64,000 bases of DNA, from positions 1 to 64,000 of the forward strand of contig JANYCN010000072.1 of the NCBI GenBank assembly GCA_025360225.1. Direction: 5' to 3'. The position numbers were made by a program, and so were the translations under genes. Each line of letters begins with the position of its first letter. Position 1 is the stretch's first letter. The stretch is from Actinomycetes bacterium. GTDB taxonomy: Bacteria > Actinomycetota > Thermoleophilia > Gaiellales > F1-60-MAGs149. Positions 26,255 to 34,757 of the stretch are shown piece after piece. The notes under the pieces are model-generated. The model was not told the origin of the DNA. It did no database searches and worked only from the letters and a program-made list of their open reading frames with translations.

Positions 26255-26950
26255 CTACGGCGCGAGGGCGAGAACGCGCGCCGGGACGCCTGAGCCGTCG
26301 TACAGCAGCGGCGCGCCGACGACGATCCACGCGCCGCGCGCCGGCACCCGCTCGACGCCGATGAGGCCCTCGAGGTGCCAGATCCCGGCCGGCAGCGTGT
26401 AGTAGTGCACGGGGAACGCTGACTCGTTACCGGGATCGATGCCGAGGGTGTCGATGCCGAGGCCGACGACGCCGCGCTCGCCGACGAGGAGCTTCGCCGC
26501 GTCGAGGCCGATTCCCGGGAAGCTCGTGCCGTTCGCGACGCTGCCGACGTAGCGCTCGCCGTCGTTCACGAAGCGGTCCCAGCCGGTCGCAACGAGGACC
26601 GCGCTGCCGGTCGCGATCGTACCGTCGCGCTCCTCGAGCTCCTCGACGTCGGCCGCTGACAGGCGCCACGTCGGATCGTCGCCGACGCGGTCGCGAACGT
26701 CGAGCACCGCGACGGGGCGCACGAGGCGCTCAGCGGGGATCTCGTGCACCATCGCGCCGCCATCGGCGAAGTGGGCGGGAGCGTCGAGGTGCGTGCCGGA
26801 GTGCTCGAAGAACCGCACCGCTCGGGCGTAGTACCCGCTCTCGGCGTGCGTCGCCATCGTCGTCGCCTCGGGCGAGAACGTCCCGGGCCAGTGCACGGTC
26901 GAGGGGCCGAGGGGCTGGCTGAGGTCGATCACGCGGGCGTTCGCAAGCAT
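26255..26950 (-). CDS. cyclase-family metal-dependent hydrolase (kynurenine formamidase-like)
   Basis: 231 aa. The family motif HSGTHLDAPAHF supplies the metal ligands, and the N-terminal VIDLSQPLG...WPG pattern is typical. Relatives include bacterial kynurenine formamidase (KynB), isatin hydrolase and uncharacterised cyclases. No kynurenine pathway gene is nearby, so the substrate is open. A ribosome-binding site (CAGGAG) precedes the ATG by 7 nt, so this gene is leadered. It is divergent from the secreted protease gene. Confidence 0.87.
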   Translation of the reverse strand: MLANARVIDLSQPLGPSTVHWPGTFSPEATTMATHAESGYYARAVRFFEHSGTHLDAPAHFADGGAMVHEIPAERLVRPVAVLDVRDRVGDDPTWRLSAADVEELEERDGTIATGSAVLVATGWDRFVNDGERYVGSVANGTSFPGIGLDAAKLLVGERGVVGLGIDTLGIDPGNESAFPVHYYTLPAGIWHLEGLIGVERVPARGAWIVVGAPLLYDGSGVPARVLALAP

Positions 26951-27007
26951 CGGGAGGCTCCTGCTCGGGGTTTCCTTGGTGGCGAAAGGAGTGTAGGGTG
27001 GTGGGCG

Positions 27008-28285
27008 ATGCGTTCGCTCGCCGTTGTGCTCGTCACGCTCGGAACGCTCGGTGGCGCATCATCGGCCGGGGCGATCGTCGGCGGTGCGGGCGCCGGGCCG
27101 ACCGACTCCTACCCGTTCATGGCAGCGCTCGTCGACCACCAGAGCGCGTCGGCGTATGACGGGTTCTTCTGCGGCGGCTCGCTCGTCGCGCCGATGCTCG
27201 TGCTGACGGCGGCGCACTGCGTGGCCGCTCGCACCGCCGCGCCGGGCTCGATCGACGTCGTCCTTGGCCGGACGAGCCTCGCCGCCAGCGTCGGTGAGCG
27301 GATCGCCGTGACCGACGTGATCGTCAACCCCTCGTTCGACGCCACCCTGCTTACCGGCGACGTCGCGGTGCTCCAGCTCGCCCGGCCCGCGGCAGAGGTG
27401 CCGATCGCGCTCGCCGGGTCGCCTCCCGCCGTGGGCGTCACGACGATGCTGCTCGGCTGGGGGAACCTCACGGGCCTTGGCGGCACCGCCTCCTACCCGA
27501 CGACGCTGCAGCGCCTCGACGCGCCAGTGCTCGACGCTTCGGCCTGCGACCTCTACTCCCAGTTTCGCACCGCGTTCGAGCTCTGCGCAGGCGATCTGAC
27601 GGCGCTCCACGGCGCGTGCGACGGGGACAGCGGCGGCCCGCTCGTCACCGGCGACGCCGCAGCCTCGTGGCAGCTCGTCGGCACCGTCAGCTACGCGACC
27701 GCCCCGTGCGCCCAGGCCAACGCGCCACCGGTGTTCCAACGCGCCGACGTCGTCGTGCCGTTCCTCGACCTGCAGCGGCCACCTGGGGTGCGCGCCCTCG
27801 TCGCTGACGACCTGCGCGATGGCCGGATCCGCCTGCACTGGTCGGCCCGGCCAGGCGCCCTACCGGCCGACCACGTCATCGTCGTCGTCGCAGGCAGAAC
27901 GGCGATCACGCCGAGCGTGACGGCCACCAGCGTCGTGCTCACCGGGCTGCCGCACGACCGTCCCGTCGACGTCGCGCTGACGATCGGCAACGCGACCTAC
28001 GGCGAGGCCCAAGCAGGGGCGACGGTCGTCATCGTCGGCCGCCCACAGGTCGCATCACCACCGCGGGTGACGGTGCGCGCGGGCGTCGCCCGATGCACCC
28101 TCACCTGGCGAGGGATCCTGCCGATCCACAGGTCAACCCGCTGGCTGATCGACGGCCGCCGCGGGCCATCGACCGCGACGCTCCGCGTCGGCGGGCTGCG
28201 TGGACATCGCGTCGCCTGCGTCGTCACGGCAAGGAACGGCGATGGATCGCGCGCCGTCCAGTCCACCGCGACGCGGCTACGATAG
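27008..28285 (+). CDS. secreted trypsin-like serine protease (S1) with fibronectin III-like tail
   Basis: 425 aa. A signal peptide (MRSLAVVLVTLGTLGGASSAGA) leads to the mature start IVGGAGAG, as in chymotrypsin-fold proteases. The triad is His in LTAAHCVA, Asp in LLTGDVAVLQL and Ser in CDGDSGGPL; disulfide cysteines flank them. After about residue 255 two beta-rich regions follow (VRALVADDLRDGRIRLHWSA; RVTVRAGVARCTLTWRG), resembling FnIII-type modules. The S1 fold is sparse in bacteria but common in Actinobacteria. The ATG is supported by TAGGGT 8 nt upstream; the longer ORF in the track is antisense to the cyclase. Confidence 0.92.
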   Translation: MRSLAVVLVTLGTLGGASSAGAIVGGAGAGPTDSYPFMAALVDHQSASAYDGFFCGGSLVAPMLVLTAAHCVAARTAAPGSIDVVLGRTSLAASVGERIAVTDVIVNPSFDATLLTGDVAVLQLARPAAEVPIALAGSPPAVGVTTMLLGWGNLTGLGGTASYPTTLQRLDAPVLDASACDLYSQFRTAFELCAGDLTALHGACDGDSGGPLVTGDAAASWQLVGTVSYATAPCAQANAPPVFQRADVVVPFLDLQRPPGVRALVADDLRDGRIRLHWSARPGALPADHVIVVVAGRTAITPSVTATSVVLTGLPHDRPVDVALTIGNATYGEAQAGATVVIVGRPQVASPPRVTVRAGVARCTLTWRGILPIHRSTRWLIDGRRGPSTATLRVGGLRGHRVACVVTARNGDGSRAVQSTATRLR

Positions 28286-28330
28286 AGGATCACGACCCTC
28301 CGAGGCGAAGTGGTGAAGGGAGGACGACGT

Positions 28331-29140
28331 ATGGCACCACGCGCGATCTGGAGCGGCGCAATCTCGTTCGGGCTCGTGAACGTGCCCGTCAAGCTGTACT
28401 CGGCAACGAGGTCGCTCGACGTGCGCTTCAACCAGCTGCACGCCGCCGACGGCGCGCGGATCCGCCAGAAGCGTGTGTGCGCGCTCGACGGCGTCGAGGT
28501 CGCGGCCGAGGAGATCGTCAAGGGGTATGAGATCTCACCTGACCGCTACGTCACGATCAGCCAGGCCGAGCTTGACAGCGTGCAGGCGAAGGCGACCCGG
28601 CAGATCGAGATCGAGGAGTTCGTCGAGCTGGCCGAGATCGACCCGCTGCACTTTGAGAGCTCCTACTACCTCGTGCCGGAGAAGCTCGCGGTGAAGTCCT
28701 ACGCCATCCTCCACCGCGCGATGAGCGACACCTCGCGCGTCGCGATCGGCCGTGTCGTGCTGCGCTCGAAGGAGTACCTCGCAGCGATCCGCCCGCTCGG
28801 CGAGACGCTGACGATGGCGACGATGCGGTTCGCCGATGAGATCGTCGGCCGCGATCAGCTGGCCGGCTTGCCGGACGCGGCGACGGAGGTGTCCGAGCGC
28901 GAGCTCGTGATTGCCCGCCAGCTCGTCGAGTCGCTCAGCGCGCCGTTCACGCCCGAGCGCTACCGCGACACGTACCGCGAGGCGGTGCTTGCGATGATCG
29001 AGCGTAAGGCGGATGGCGAGGTCGTCGTCTCGGCGCCGGAGAACGCCGCGCCGGCGAAGGCCGTCGACCTGATGGCGGCGCTTGAGGCGTCGCTCGCCGC
29101 TGCGAAGGCGCGGAAGGCCCCAATCGCCGTCGAGGCCTGA
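28331..29140 (+). CDS. ku: Ku homodimer subunit (non-homologous end joining)
   Basis: 269 aa. The bacterial Ku core begins APRAIWSGAISFGLVNVPVKLYSAT, followed by VCALDGVEVAAEEIVKGYE and the SYYLVPEKLAVKSYAILHRAM region; the C-terminal tail is Ala/Lys-rich. Ku threads onto DNA ends and recruits LigD. The ATG at 28331 has AGGA 6 nt upstream, which I prefer over the GTG at 28310. A promoter-like TACGAT precedes the leader. The stop overlaps the next gene (CTGA), forming a Ku-LigD(Pol) operon. Confidence 0.95.
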   Translation: MAPRAIWSGAISFGLVNVPVKLYSATRSLDVRFNQLHAADGARIRQKRVCALDGVEVAAEEIVKGYEISPDRYVTISQAELDSVQAKATRQIEIEEFVELAEIDPLHFESSYYLVPEKLAVKSYAILHRAMSDTSRVAIGRVVLRSKEYLAAIRPLGETLTMATMRFADEIVGRDQLAGLPDAATEVSERELVIARQLVESLSAPFTPERYRDTYREAVLAMIERKADGEVVVSAPENAAPAKAVDLMAALEASLAAAKARKAPIAVEA

Positions 29141-30033
29141 CGCTGGCTGCGGCGGCGCGCACGCTGGTCACGGTCGACGGCCGCGAGCTCTCCCTGTCGA
29201 ACCTCGACAAGGTGCTGTATCCCGAGAGCGGGTTCACGAAGGGCGCGGCCGTCGACTACGCGGCGCGCATCGCGCCGGTGCTGGTGCCGCACCTTGCGGG
29301 GCGAGCGCTGACGATGAAGCGCTACCCGAACGGCGTGACCGCGCAGCACTTCTACGAGAAGCGCTGCCCATCCCACGCCCCGCCCTGGGTGGCGCGCACC
29401 GAAGGCGACCTCCCCTACGTCGTCGCGAACGAGGTCGCGACGCTCGTGTGGCTCGCGAACCTGGCCTGTCTCGAGCTGCACCCGTCGTTGGCCCTCGCGG
29501 ACGATCCCGAGACGCCGACGGTGCTGGCGTTCGACCTCGACCCCGGCCCGCCCGCCGACGTGATCGATTGTGCCCGTCTCGCGCTCGACCTGCGCGGCAT
29601 GCTCGACGGGCTCGGGCTCGCCTGCCATGCGAAGACGTCCGGGTCGAAGGGGATGCAGGTGTACGTGGCGCTGAACACGCCGACGACGTTCGCGGCGACA
29701 CGCTCGTTCGCGAAAGCGGTCGCGGAGACGCTCGAACAGGTGTTTCCGGAACGCGTCGTCTCGTCGATGGCGAAGGAGCGCCGTGTCGGTCGGGTGTTCG
29801 TCGACTGGGCCCAGAACGCTGCAAGCAAGACGACGATCGCCGCCTACTCGTTGCGGGCGATGGCGCGTCCGACCGTATCAACGCCAATCTCCTGGGACGA
29901 GGCCGCGCTAGCCGTCGCGGCGCGTGATCCGACGCTGCTTGCCTTCGACTCGGCCTCCGTGCTCGACCGGATCGAACGCCACGGCGACCTCTTCGCCGAC
30001 GTCCTGACGCAGCGCCAGTCGCTTCCAGGCTGA
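29137..30033 (+). CDS. ligD: LigD polymerase/primase domain protein (stand-alone, CTG start?)
   Basis: About 298 aa if started at the CTG overlapping the Ku stop. The conserved N-terminus (VDGRELSLSNLDKVLYPESG) lies upstream of the first GTG at 29212 and no ATG/GTG/TTG exists in frame before it, so a CTG start is needed to include it. The archaeo-eukaryotic primase fold shows the catalytic AFDLDPGP motif, KTSGSKGMQVYV and RVFVDWAQNAASKTTIAAYS. It fills gaps and adds ribonucleotides at broken ends in NHEJ. No ligase or nuclease domain follows, so ligation must come from a protein encoded elsewhere. Confidence 0.85.
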   Translation: MTLAAAARTLVTVDGRELSLSNLDKVLYPESGFTKGAAVDYAARIAPVLVPHLAGRALTMKRYPNGVTAQHFYEKRCPSHAPPWVARTEGDLPYVVANEVATLVWLANLACLELHPSLALADDPETPTVLAFDLDPGPPADVIDCARLALDLRGMLDGLGLACHAKTSGSKGMQVYVALNTPTTFAATRSFAKAVAETLEQVFPERVVSSMAKERRVGRVFVDWAQNAASKTTIAAYSLRAMARPTVSTPISWDEAALAVAARDPTLLAFDSASVLDRIERHGDLFADVLTQRQSLPG

Positions 30034-30086
30034 GCGGGTCGCCTGGCCGCTGGCGCCGAGCGGAGAGGTGGAGTAGGCTCCGCGGC

Positions 30087-30716
30087 ATGGAGCGTGCGAC
30101 CCGCAGCCGCGATGACTGGACGCTGATCCGCATGGAGACGCCCGACCGGCCTGGTGGTCTCGCGGTGCTGACGCGCCTCCTTGCTGCCTGCGGCGTCGAC
30201 ATCCTCTCGATCGAGGTGCTCAGCCACCGCGATGGGCTCGCCACCGCTGACGTGCTCGTGCACGGCGGTGATCTCGATCGCGCGCTGCGGGCTCTCGACG
30301 CCGACGTCCGGCTGCTCGGTCGCCGCTCGCACGGCGTGCTGCCCGACCCCGGGCTGGCGATGGCCGAGGCCTCGGCGCTGGTGGTCGATGAGCGAACGGC
30401 CGACGCCCTCCTCGACGCAGCGCTGCGGCTCGTCGATGCAGGCATCGGCGCGGTCTACCAGGTCGACGAGAACGGCGAGCTTCAGAGCGTCGCGGAAACC
30501 TCGTCCGGGCTGCGCCTGCTCGCCGAGGAGGCAGCCAGTTCGGGCGCGCCCGTCCTGCGCGAGGAGTCCGCCGGCTCGGCCGTCGCGATCCCCGTCGCCG
30601 AGGACGGCGCCACGCTGATCGTCGCGCTCGCGCGGACGCTCACCTTCCCCTTCCAGGACGCCGAGATCGACCGCGTCGACGCGCTCACATCGCTTGCAAT
30701 GCGGCTCCTGCCGTAG
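30087..30716 (+). CDS. ACT-domain protein with C-terminal GAF-like region
   Basis: 209 aa. The N-terminal ~75 residues are an ACT domain: TLIRMETPDRPGGLAVLTRLLAACGVDILSIEVLSH, which normally binds amino acids. The remaining part (ADALLDAALRLVDAGIGAVYQVDENGELQSVAETSSGLRL ... AVAIPV) reads like a degenerate GAF sensor fold. No enzymatic domain is visible, so it may be a ligand-sensing regulatory protein. TAGGCT lies 7 nt before the ATG. The methyltransferase that follows has its own promoter. Confidence 0.65.
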   Translation: MERATRSRDDWTLIRMETPDRPGGLAVLTRLLAACGVDILSIEVLSHRDGLATADVLVHGGDLDRALRALDADVRLLGRRSHGVLPDPGLAMAEASALVVDERTADALLDAALRLVDAGIGAVYQVDENGELQSVAETSSGLRLLAEEAASSGAPVLREESAGSAVAIPVAEDGATLIVALARTLTFPFQDAEIDRVDALTSLAMRLLP

Positions 30717-30736
30717 TTCGCTGGTACGATCGTGCG

Positions 30737-31696
30737 GTGGAGAAGGCCTCCGAAACGCTGCGCACGACGGACCGTGTCGCGGCCGTCCCTCCGAAGGTCG
30801 ACGTGGCGTGCCCGCTCTGCGGCGCCGATCGGTACGTCGTCCGCTTCCCCGACCGTTTCGAGGGCCGGCCGCTCGACCCTGACGTGCACTACACGTCAAC
30901 CTCAAACGCTTACGGCCAGCACGGACGCATCGTCAAGTGCCGCTCGTGCTCGCTCGTGTACATGAACCCGCGCCCGCACCAGCAGTCGGTGCAGGACAAC
31001 TACGCGGCGGTCGAGGACACGCGTTACGTCGAGGAGGAGCAGGGCCGCGTCGAGACGTTCACCGAGAGCCTCGAGCACCTCTCGCGTTTCGTGCCGAGCG
31101 GCCGCCTGCTCGACGTTGGCTGCCACATCGGCACCTTTCTCGAGGTTGCCGAGTCGGCGTTCGGCTACGAGGTCTCGGGCGTCGAGCCTTCCCGTTGGGC
31201 TGCGGCGATCGCCCGCGAGCGGATCAACGGTTCGGTGCACTGCGGACCGATCGAGGACGCGCCGATCGTCGAAGGCGGCTACGACGTCGTCACGCTCTGG
31301 GACGTGATCGAGCACCTGCCCGACCCCGCGATCGACATCCGCGCGATCTTCGGCGCGCTCCGCCCGGGCGGCATCTTCGCCGTCTCGACGATGGACGTCG
31401 AGTCCTGGTTCGCACGCATCATGGGACGGCGCTGGCCGTGGTACATGCAGATGCACCTCGTCTACTTCTCGCGCGCGACGCTCAGCGAGATGCTGCGCCG
31501 CGAAGGCTTCGTGATCGACGACGTGGTCCTCCACACCCGGCGCGTGCGGGTGTCCTACCTGATCTCCCGCCTCGACGCCTACGCGCCGTTCATCTCGAAG
31601 CCGCTCGCGGCCCTCGCGCGTCGCCTGAAGGTTGCTGACCGCACGATCGGCGTGAAGCTCGGTGACATCTTCACCGTGATCGCCCGGAAGCCCTGA
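30737..31696 (+). CDS. class I SAM-dependent methyltransferase with N-terminal zinc finger
   Basis: 319 aa. Two CxxC pairs, CPLCGAD and VKCRSCSLVYMNPRP, form a zinc-binding head. The Rossmann core has RLLDVGCHIGTFLEVAE (motif I), GVEPS (acidic ribose contact), and VVTLWDVIEHLPDP (post I/II). This arrangement matches sugar or lipid-linked glycan C-methyltransferases and related enzymes. The C-terminal part, HLVYFSRATLSEMLRREGF, is standard for the Methyltransf_23 group. The GTG start has TACGAT 6 nt upstream. Substrate unknown; a glycan is a guess from the zinc head. Confidence 0.87.
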   Translation: MEKASETLRTTDRVAAVPPKVDVACPLCGADRYVVRFPDRFEGRPLDPDVHYTSTSNAYGQHGRIVKCRSCSLVYMNPRPHQQSVQDNYAAVEDTRYVEEEQGRVETFTESLEHLSRFVPSGRLLDVGCHIGTFLEVAESAFGYEVSGVEPSRWAAAIARERINGSVHCGPIEDAPIVEGGYDVVTLWDVIEHLPDPAIDIRAIFGALRPGGIFAVSTMDVESWFARIMGRRWPWYMQMHLVYFSRATLSEMLRREGFVIDDVVLHTRRVRVSYLISRLDAYAPFISKPLAALARRLKVADRTIGVKLGDIFTVIARKP

Positions 31697-31716
31697 CGGA
31701 CGCCCCACGGCCGGCG

Positions 31717-31959
31717 TCAACGGCTCCAGGAGCAGGTCGCAACGAGGTCGCGCGTCGCGCAGGTGACGCAGGACGGGGCATCGTCGGCGGTGAGCACGAC
31801 GAGGTCGTAGCGCACCCGCTGGCCACACGATCGGCACTCGACGAGCTCCAGCTCGCCCGCCGCCACCAGGAGGCTGAATCGCCCTCGGGGTCGGGCGAAG
31901 CGATCGCCTCGGGTGCGACGGATCGTCTCCGCCAGCCTTCCACCGGTTCCTTCAGACAT
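31717..31959 (-). CDS. small zinc-ribbon protein
   Basis: 80 aa, not a named family. It contains two CxxC knuckles, VECRSCGQRV and PSCVTCATRD, separated by about 20 residues, a typical zinc ribbon. The basic N-terminal segment (IRRTRGDRFARPRGR) could contact nucleic acid. It is convergent with the methyltransferase gene (20-bp gap). Coding is supported by the paired cysteines and GC-biased third positions, but the start is uncertain. The 110 bp between it and xylB hold nothing I recognise. Confidence 0.55.
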   Translation of the reverse strand: MSEGTGGRLAETIRRTRGDRFARPRGRFSLLVAAGELELVECRSCGQRVRYDLVVLTADDAPSCVTCATRDLVATCSWSR

Positions 31960-32069
31960 CGCGGCTCTCCGATCGTACGGGCGCCGTGCTGCGCCCGGGT
32001 GTACCAGGATCAGATCGCGATCGGCCGGCGAGCTTGTGCGAGTACGCCGCGAGGTGACGGAAGGAATCG

Positions 32070-33524
32070 TCAGGTTGGGTCGAGCAGGAGGCGTGCGTGC
32101 TCGTGGACGTCGGCAATGCGCGCGAGCACCCGATCGTCGCGCTGCCCGGCCGGAAGCACCAGCTCGCGCTCGCCGCTCCAGCGCCGCGCGATCGCCACGG
32201 GATCCTCGCCCGTGAGCAGCGCCGCGGCCTGCGCGGCCGCGCCGTAGGCGACCAGTTCCTGCTCCGCGGCGAGCACCACAGCTCGACCGGTGAGGCGGGC
32301 GACGACCGCCCGCCAGGCGGCTCCACGCGCGCCGCCCCCGACCAGGACGACCGGGGCGTCGTCGTCGAGAGGGGACGCGCGCCGACCGATCTCGTCGAGC
32401 GCCGTCACGAGCGAGGCGACGGCGCCCTCGTAGGCTGCCATCAGGATCGCCCCGGGCGTCGTCGAGTGGCGCAGCCCGGTGATCAGCCCGGCTGCCAGCG
32501 GGTGGTCGGGGGTCCGTTCACCGTCGAGGTAGGGGAGCACGACGACGCCCTCCGATGGCTCGACGACCTCGATCCCGATCCCGAGCAGGCTGGCAAGACG
32601 ATCGATCGCGAGCGTCGCGTTGAGCGTGCACGCGAGCGGCAGGTAGCCGCCCGAGGCATCGGCGAACCCGGCGACGACGCCCGACGGGTCGGCCGTGGGC
32701 GATGTGCTCCTGGCGAACACCGTGCCGGAGGTTCCGAGCGAGATCACCGGCGCGCCCGGGGCGATCCCCAGCCCGAGCGCCGCCGCCGCGTTGTCGCCCG
32801 CTCCGACACCGACCGGGATCCCGGACCGCAGCCCGGTCGCCCCCGCCGCCACGACGCCGACGACGCCTGCCTGCTCGCGCTCGGAGAGCACCCGGGGGAG
32901 CGCCGAGCGGTCAAGCTCCACGAGCGGGTGTCCGAGGACCTGGTCGACGTAGCGACCGGTCACGGCCGACCACCACGCCGTGCCCGATGCATCGCTGCGA
33001 TCGGTCACGGCCTCGCCGCACAGCCGCTCCGTCAGGTGGTCGTGCGGGAGCCTGACTCCGGCGATCGCCGCGGCGACGCGCGGCTCGCAGCGACGGAGCC
33101 AGGCGAGCTTCGCCGCCGTGAAGCTCGCGACCGGCACGACTCCGACCGCGTCGGCCCACCAGTCGACACCGAAGGCCTCGCGCAGCGCGAGCGCATCGGG
33201 AGCGGCCCGAGTGTCGTTCCAGAGGATGGCTGGCCGGAGCGGTGCGCCACCTGCATCCTGGACCACGAGCCCGTGCTGCTGCCCGGCGATCGAGATCGCC
33301 GCGATCGACGATCCCCGGCCGGTGCGACCGACGGCGGTCGCAAAGGCCTGCCACCACAGGGCCGGATCGGTCTCGCGGGCGCCATCGCTCCCGGTCACGA
33401 GATGCCGAGCGTCGCCCCGGGAGACGACCACCCCGCTCGCGACGTCGACGACCACGACCTTCGTGGACTGGGTCGACGAGTCGACGCCGGCGACGAGCGC
33501 TGATGGGTGCGACGAGCGGATCAT
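32070..33524 (-). CDS. xylB: xylulokinase
   Basis: 484 aa, FGGY family. Phosphate-1 motif VAGVDSSTQSTKVVVVD, the substrate region AGQQHG with ILWNDTRA, the catalytic GVGAGDNAAAALG block, and ISLGTSGTVFA are present. It phosphorylates D-xylulose to xylulose-5-phosphate. Two in-frame ATGs exist; 33524 is preferred because the upstream one (33539) would place the xyl operator inside the coding region. It is divergent from xylA with 57 bp between starts, sharing a control region that contains an imperfect copy of the xylR operator. Confidence 0.94.
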   Translation of the reverse strand: MIRSSHPSALVAGVDSSTQSTKVVVVDVASGVVVSRGDARHLVTGSDGARETDPALWWQAFATAVGRTGRGSSIAAISIAGQQHGLVVQDAGGAPLRPAILWNDTRAAPDALALREAFGVDWWADAVGVVPVASFTAAKLAWLRRCEPRVAAAIAGVRLPHDHLTERLCGEAVTDRSDASGTAWWSAVTGRYVDQVLGHPLVELDRSALPRVLSEREQAGVVGVVAAGATGLRSGIPVGVGAGDNAAAALGLGIAPGAPVISLGTSGTVFARSTSPTADPSGVVAGFADASGGYLPLACTLNATLAIDRLASLLGIGIEVVEPSEGVVVLPYLDGERTPDHPLAAGLITGLRHSTTPGAILMAAYEGAVASLVTALDEIGRRASPLDDDAPVVLVGGGARGAAWRAVVARLTGRAVVLAAEQELVAYGAAAQAAALLTGEDPVAIARRWSGERELVLPAGQRDDRVLARIADVHEHARLLLDPT

Positions 33525-33545
33525 TTGTCTAACAGGCATACTAAT
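33523..33545. promoter_or_regulatory. imperfect xyl (ROK repressor) operator between xylB and xylA
   Basis: ATTTGTCT-AACAGGC-ATACTAAT: 8-bp arms with the same 7-nt spacer as the perfect site at 35975. Comparing the right arm's reverse complement with the left arm gives 6/8 identities. The ATTTGTC half is identical in both sites. It abuts the xylB start and lies just upstream of xylA, so one site may control both. Confidence 0.65.
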
Positions 33546-33581
33546 GTCCCGAAGGAACGTGCAGGCCCCAAGGAGCCCATC

Positions 33582-34751
33582 ATGAGTGATCGCTACGCAC
33601 CGGTGCCGGAAGACCGCTTCGTCTTCGGCCTCTGGACAGTCGGCAACCCGGGTAGAGATACGTGGGGTGGAGCGACGCGACCCGTGATCGCACCCGACGA
33701 GATCGTCCGGCGGCTTGGCGATCTCGGCGCGCACGGCGTCTGCTTCCACGACAACGACCTGATCCCGTTCGACGCCACGCCGGCCGATCGCGAGGCAATC
33801 CTCGGACGGTTCCGGAAGGCTCTCACGGAGACCGGGCTTCGGGTGACGATGGCGACGACGAACCTGGCGTTCCACCCGGCGTTCAAGGATGGCTCGTTCA
33901 CCGCGAACGATCCGGCCGTGCGCCGGTTCGCGATCGCGAAGTCGCTGCGCGCGATCGACCTCGGTGCCGAGGTCGGGGCCAGCACGTACGTCTTCTGGGG
34001 TGGCCGCGAGGGCGCCGAGATCCACGCCTCGAAGCCCGTCGGGCCGGCGCTCGATCGCTACCGGGAGGCGATCGACTTCCTCGCCGACTACGTGGTCGAC
34101 CGCGGCTACGGGATGCGGTTCGCGATCGAGCCGAAGCCCAACGAGCCTCGTGGCGACCTGTTCCTGCCGACCGTCGGGCACGCGCTGCACTTCATCGAGA
34201 CGCTCGCGCGACCCGAGATGGTCGGGGTGAACCCCGAGGTCGCGCACGAGACGATGGCCGGCCTGAACTTCGTCCACGCCGTCGGTCAGGCGCTGTGGGC
34301 GAACAAGCTCTTCCACATCGACCTCAACTCCCAGCGGATCGGACGCTACGACCAGGACTACCGCTTCGGGCAGGAGGACATCAAGGAGCTTCTGTTCCTC
34401 GTCAAGCTGCTCGAGGAGTCCGGCTACGACGGGCCGCTGCACTTCGACTCGCACGCGCTGCGAGCCGAGAGCGCCGAGGGCGTGTGGGACTTCGCCCGGG
34501 GCTCGATGCGGACGTACCTGATCCTGCGAGAGAAGGCGACGCGGCTCGCGGCCGATCCCCGCTACATCGCCCTCTGCGCCGAGGCGCAGGTCCCCGAGCT
34601 CTCGCTTCCGACCGTTCCTGAAGGCTTCTCCGGTGAGGCGGTCACGAGGCTCCTCGAGGAGCACCACGATCCCGACGCCCTCGCCGCGCGCGTCGTTGCG
34701 AACGAGCGGCTCGACCAGCTCGTGACCGAGCACCTACTCGGAACGGCCTGA
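33582..34751 (+). CDS. xylA: xylose isomerase
   Basis: 389 aa, group I size typical of Actinobacteria. Active-site blocks: HGVCFHDNDLIPFDA (catalytic His), TYVFWGGREGAE, AIEPKPNEPRGD (metal Glu and Lys), HETMAGLNF, and LFHIDLNSQ. It converts D-xylose to D-xylulose using two divalent cations. The ATG at 33582 has an AAGGAG site about 8 nt upstream. The upstream extension in the track crosses the operator and is discarded. xylR starts 7 bp after the stop, so both form one transcript. Confidence 0.96.
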   Translation: MSDRYAPVPEDRFVFGLWTVGNPGRDTWGGATRPVIAPDEIVRRLGDLGAHGVCFHDNDLIPFDATPADREAILGRFRKALTETGLRVTMATTNLAFHPAFKDGSFTANDPAVRRFAIAKSLRAIDLGAEVGASTYVFWGGREGAEIHASKPVGPALDRYREAIDFLADYVVDRGYGMRFAIEPKPNEPRGDLFLPTVGHALHFIETLARPEMVGVNPEVAHETMAGLNFVHAVGQALWANKLFHIDLNSQRIGRYDQDYRFGQEDIKELLFLVKLLEESGYDGPLHFDSHALRAESAEGVWDFARGSMRTYLILREKATRLAADPRYIALCAEAQVPELSLPTVPEGFSGEAVTRLLEEHHDPDALAARVVANERLDQLVTEHLLGTA

Positions 34752-34757
34752 GGTTCC

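Noticed and set aside
32070-34733. 887-aa start for xylulokinase
   Set aside because: Residues before MIRSSHPS are the complement of xylA and cross the operator.
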